From positions 1-7,117 of the forward strand of contig CAMPJM010000205.1 in assembly GCA_946886805.1 (NCBI GenBank): a DNA stretch of 7,117 bases. The letters are read 5' to 3'. Numbering within the stretch: the stretch's first letter is position 1; the number at the start of each line of letters is the position of its first letter. The translations under genes and the position numbers were made by a program. Source of the stretch: an uncultured Flammeovirgaceae bacterium (GTDB lineage Bacteria; Bacteroidota; Bacteroidia; Cytophagales; Cyclobacteriaceae). The notes below the pieces were generated by a model that saw only the letters and a list, made by a program, of their open reading frames with translations, was not told the DNA's origin and did no database searches. This document shows, one piece after another, positions 6,995 to 7,117 of the stretch.

Positions 6995-7117
6995 TTATTT
7001 TCTAATTACAGCGCCAAGATTGTTCTGATAAACGTTGATGAGGTTTTCCATTGTTTTATCGATGATTTTATCGGTAAGGGTTTTTTCCTGATCCTGTAAG
7101 GTGAAGCTTAAAGCATA
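6995..7117 (-). CDS. pheT: phenylalanyl-tRNA synthetase beta subunit, C-terminal end (partial)
   Basis: Only the last 40 codons are inside the window; the gene continues past its right edge. The residues YALSFTLQDQEKTLTDKIID followed by an amphipathic helix and ending in LGAVIRK before TAA match the end of the FDX-ACB (anticodon-binding) domain that closes the beta subunit of PheRS. In that domain the phrase 'S-x-x-F-x-D-x-x-x-T-L-T-D' is highly recognisable. The enzyme, an alpha2-beta2 complex, charges tRNA-Phe. The next gene starts only 4 nt downstream, which indicates an operon. The frame stays open to position 7117. Confidence 0.92.
   Translation of the reverse strand, partial: YALSFTLQDQEKTLTDKIIDKTMENLINVYQNNLGAVIRK

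Noticed and set aside
1..7117. Mobile element, CRISPR array, tRNA, rRNA or defence system
   Set aside because: I found no transposase or integrase motif, no regularly spaced repeats, and no cloverleaf or rRNA segments; the coding content is housekeeping genes plus two unknowns.

Overview
The window looks like chromosomal core sequence from a member of the Bacteroidota, probably of the Chitinophaga/Sphingobacteriia kind. That placement is inferred from four things: the gene order pheT / coiled-coil gene / zapA / rny, AT-rich spacers, the lack of Shine-Dalgarno sequences before most starts, and a good match to the Bacteroidota promoter form (TTTG, about 20 nt, TAnnTTTG) before sucD.

Layout from left to right: positions 1-202 are AT-rich with no recognised gene. 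A plausible 80-aa protein of unknown function lies on the plus strand (203-445). It converges on a large minus-strand gene for a GAF-domain protein with no recognisable output domain (579-2966). A 284-bp divergent spacer follows, carrying the sucD promoter. sucD (3251-4135, plus strand) encodes the alpha subunit of succinyl-CoA synthetase; sucC is not in the window. A very long, nearly perfect palindrome (4166-4222) ends the sucD transcript. About 430 bp without a convincing gene come next (4223-4651), holding a REP-like GC-rich hairpin and widely spaced 10-bp inverted arms. The rest is a minus-strand operon read from right to left: the 3' end of pheT (cut by the window edge), a 97-aa coiled-coil protein, zapA, a 112-nt spacer able to form two adjacent stem-loops, rny (RNase Y), and a rho-independent terminator at 4653-4684.

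The operon combines translation (phenylalanyl-tRNA synthetase), cell division (ZapA and a possible coiled-coil partner) and membrane-bound mRNA decay (RNase Y). SucD belongs to the TCA cycle. I see no transposase, CRISPR array, tRNA, rRNA, phage gene or defence system. The parts least explained by known genes are the 4223-4651 spacer, the structured rny leader, the coiled-coil protein beside ZapA, and the GAF-domain protein.
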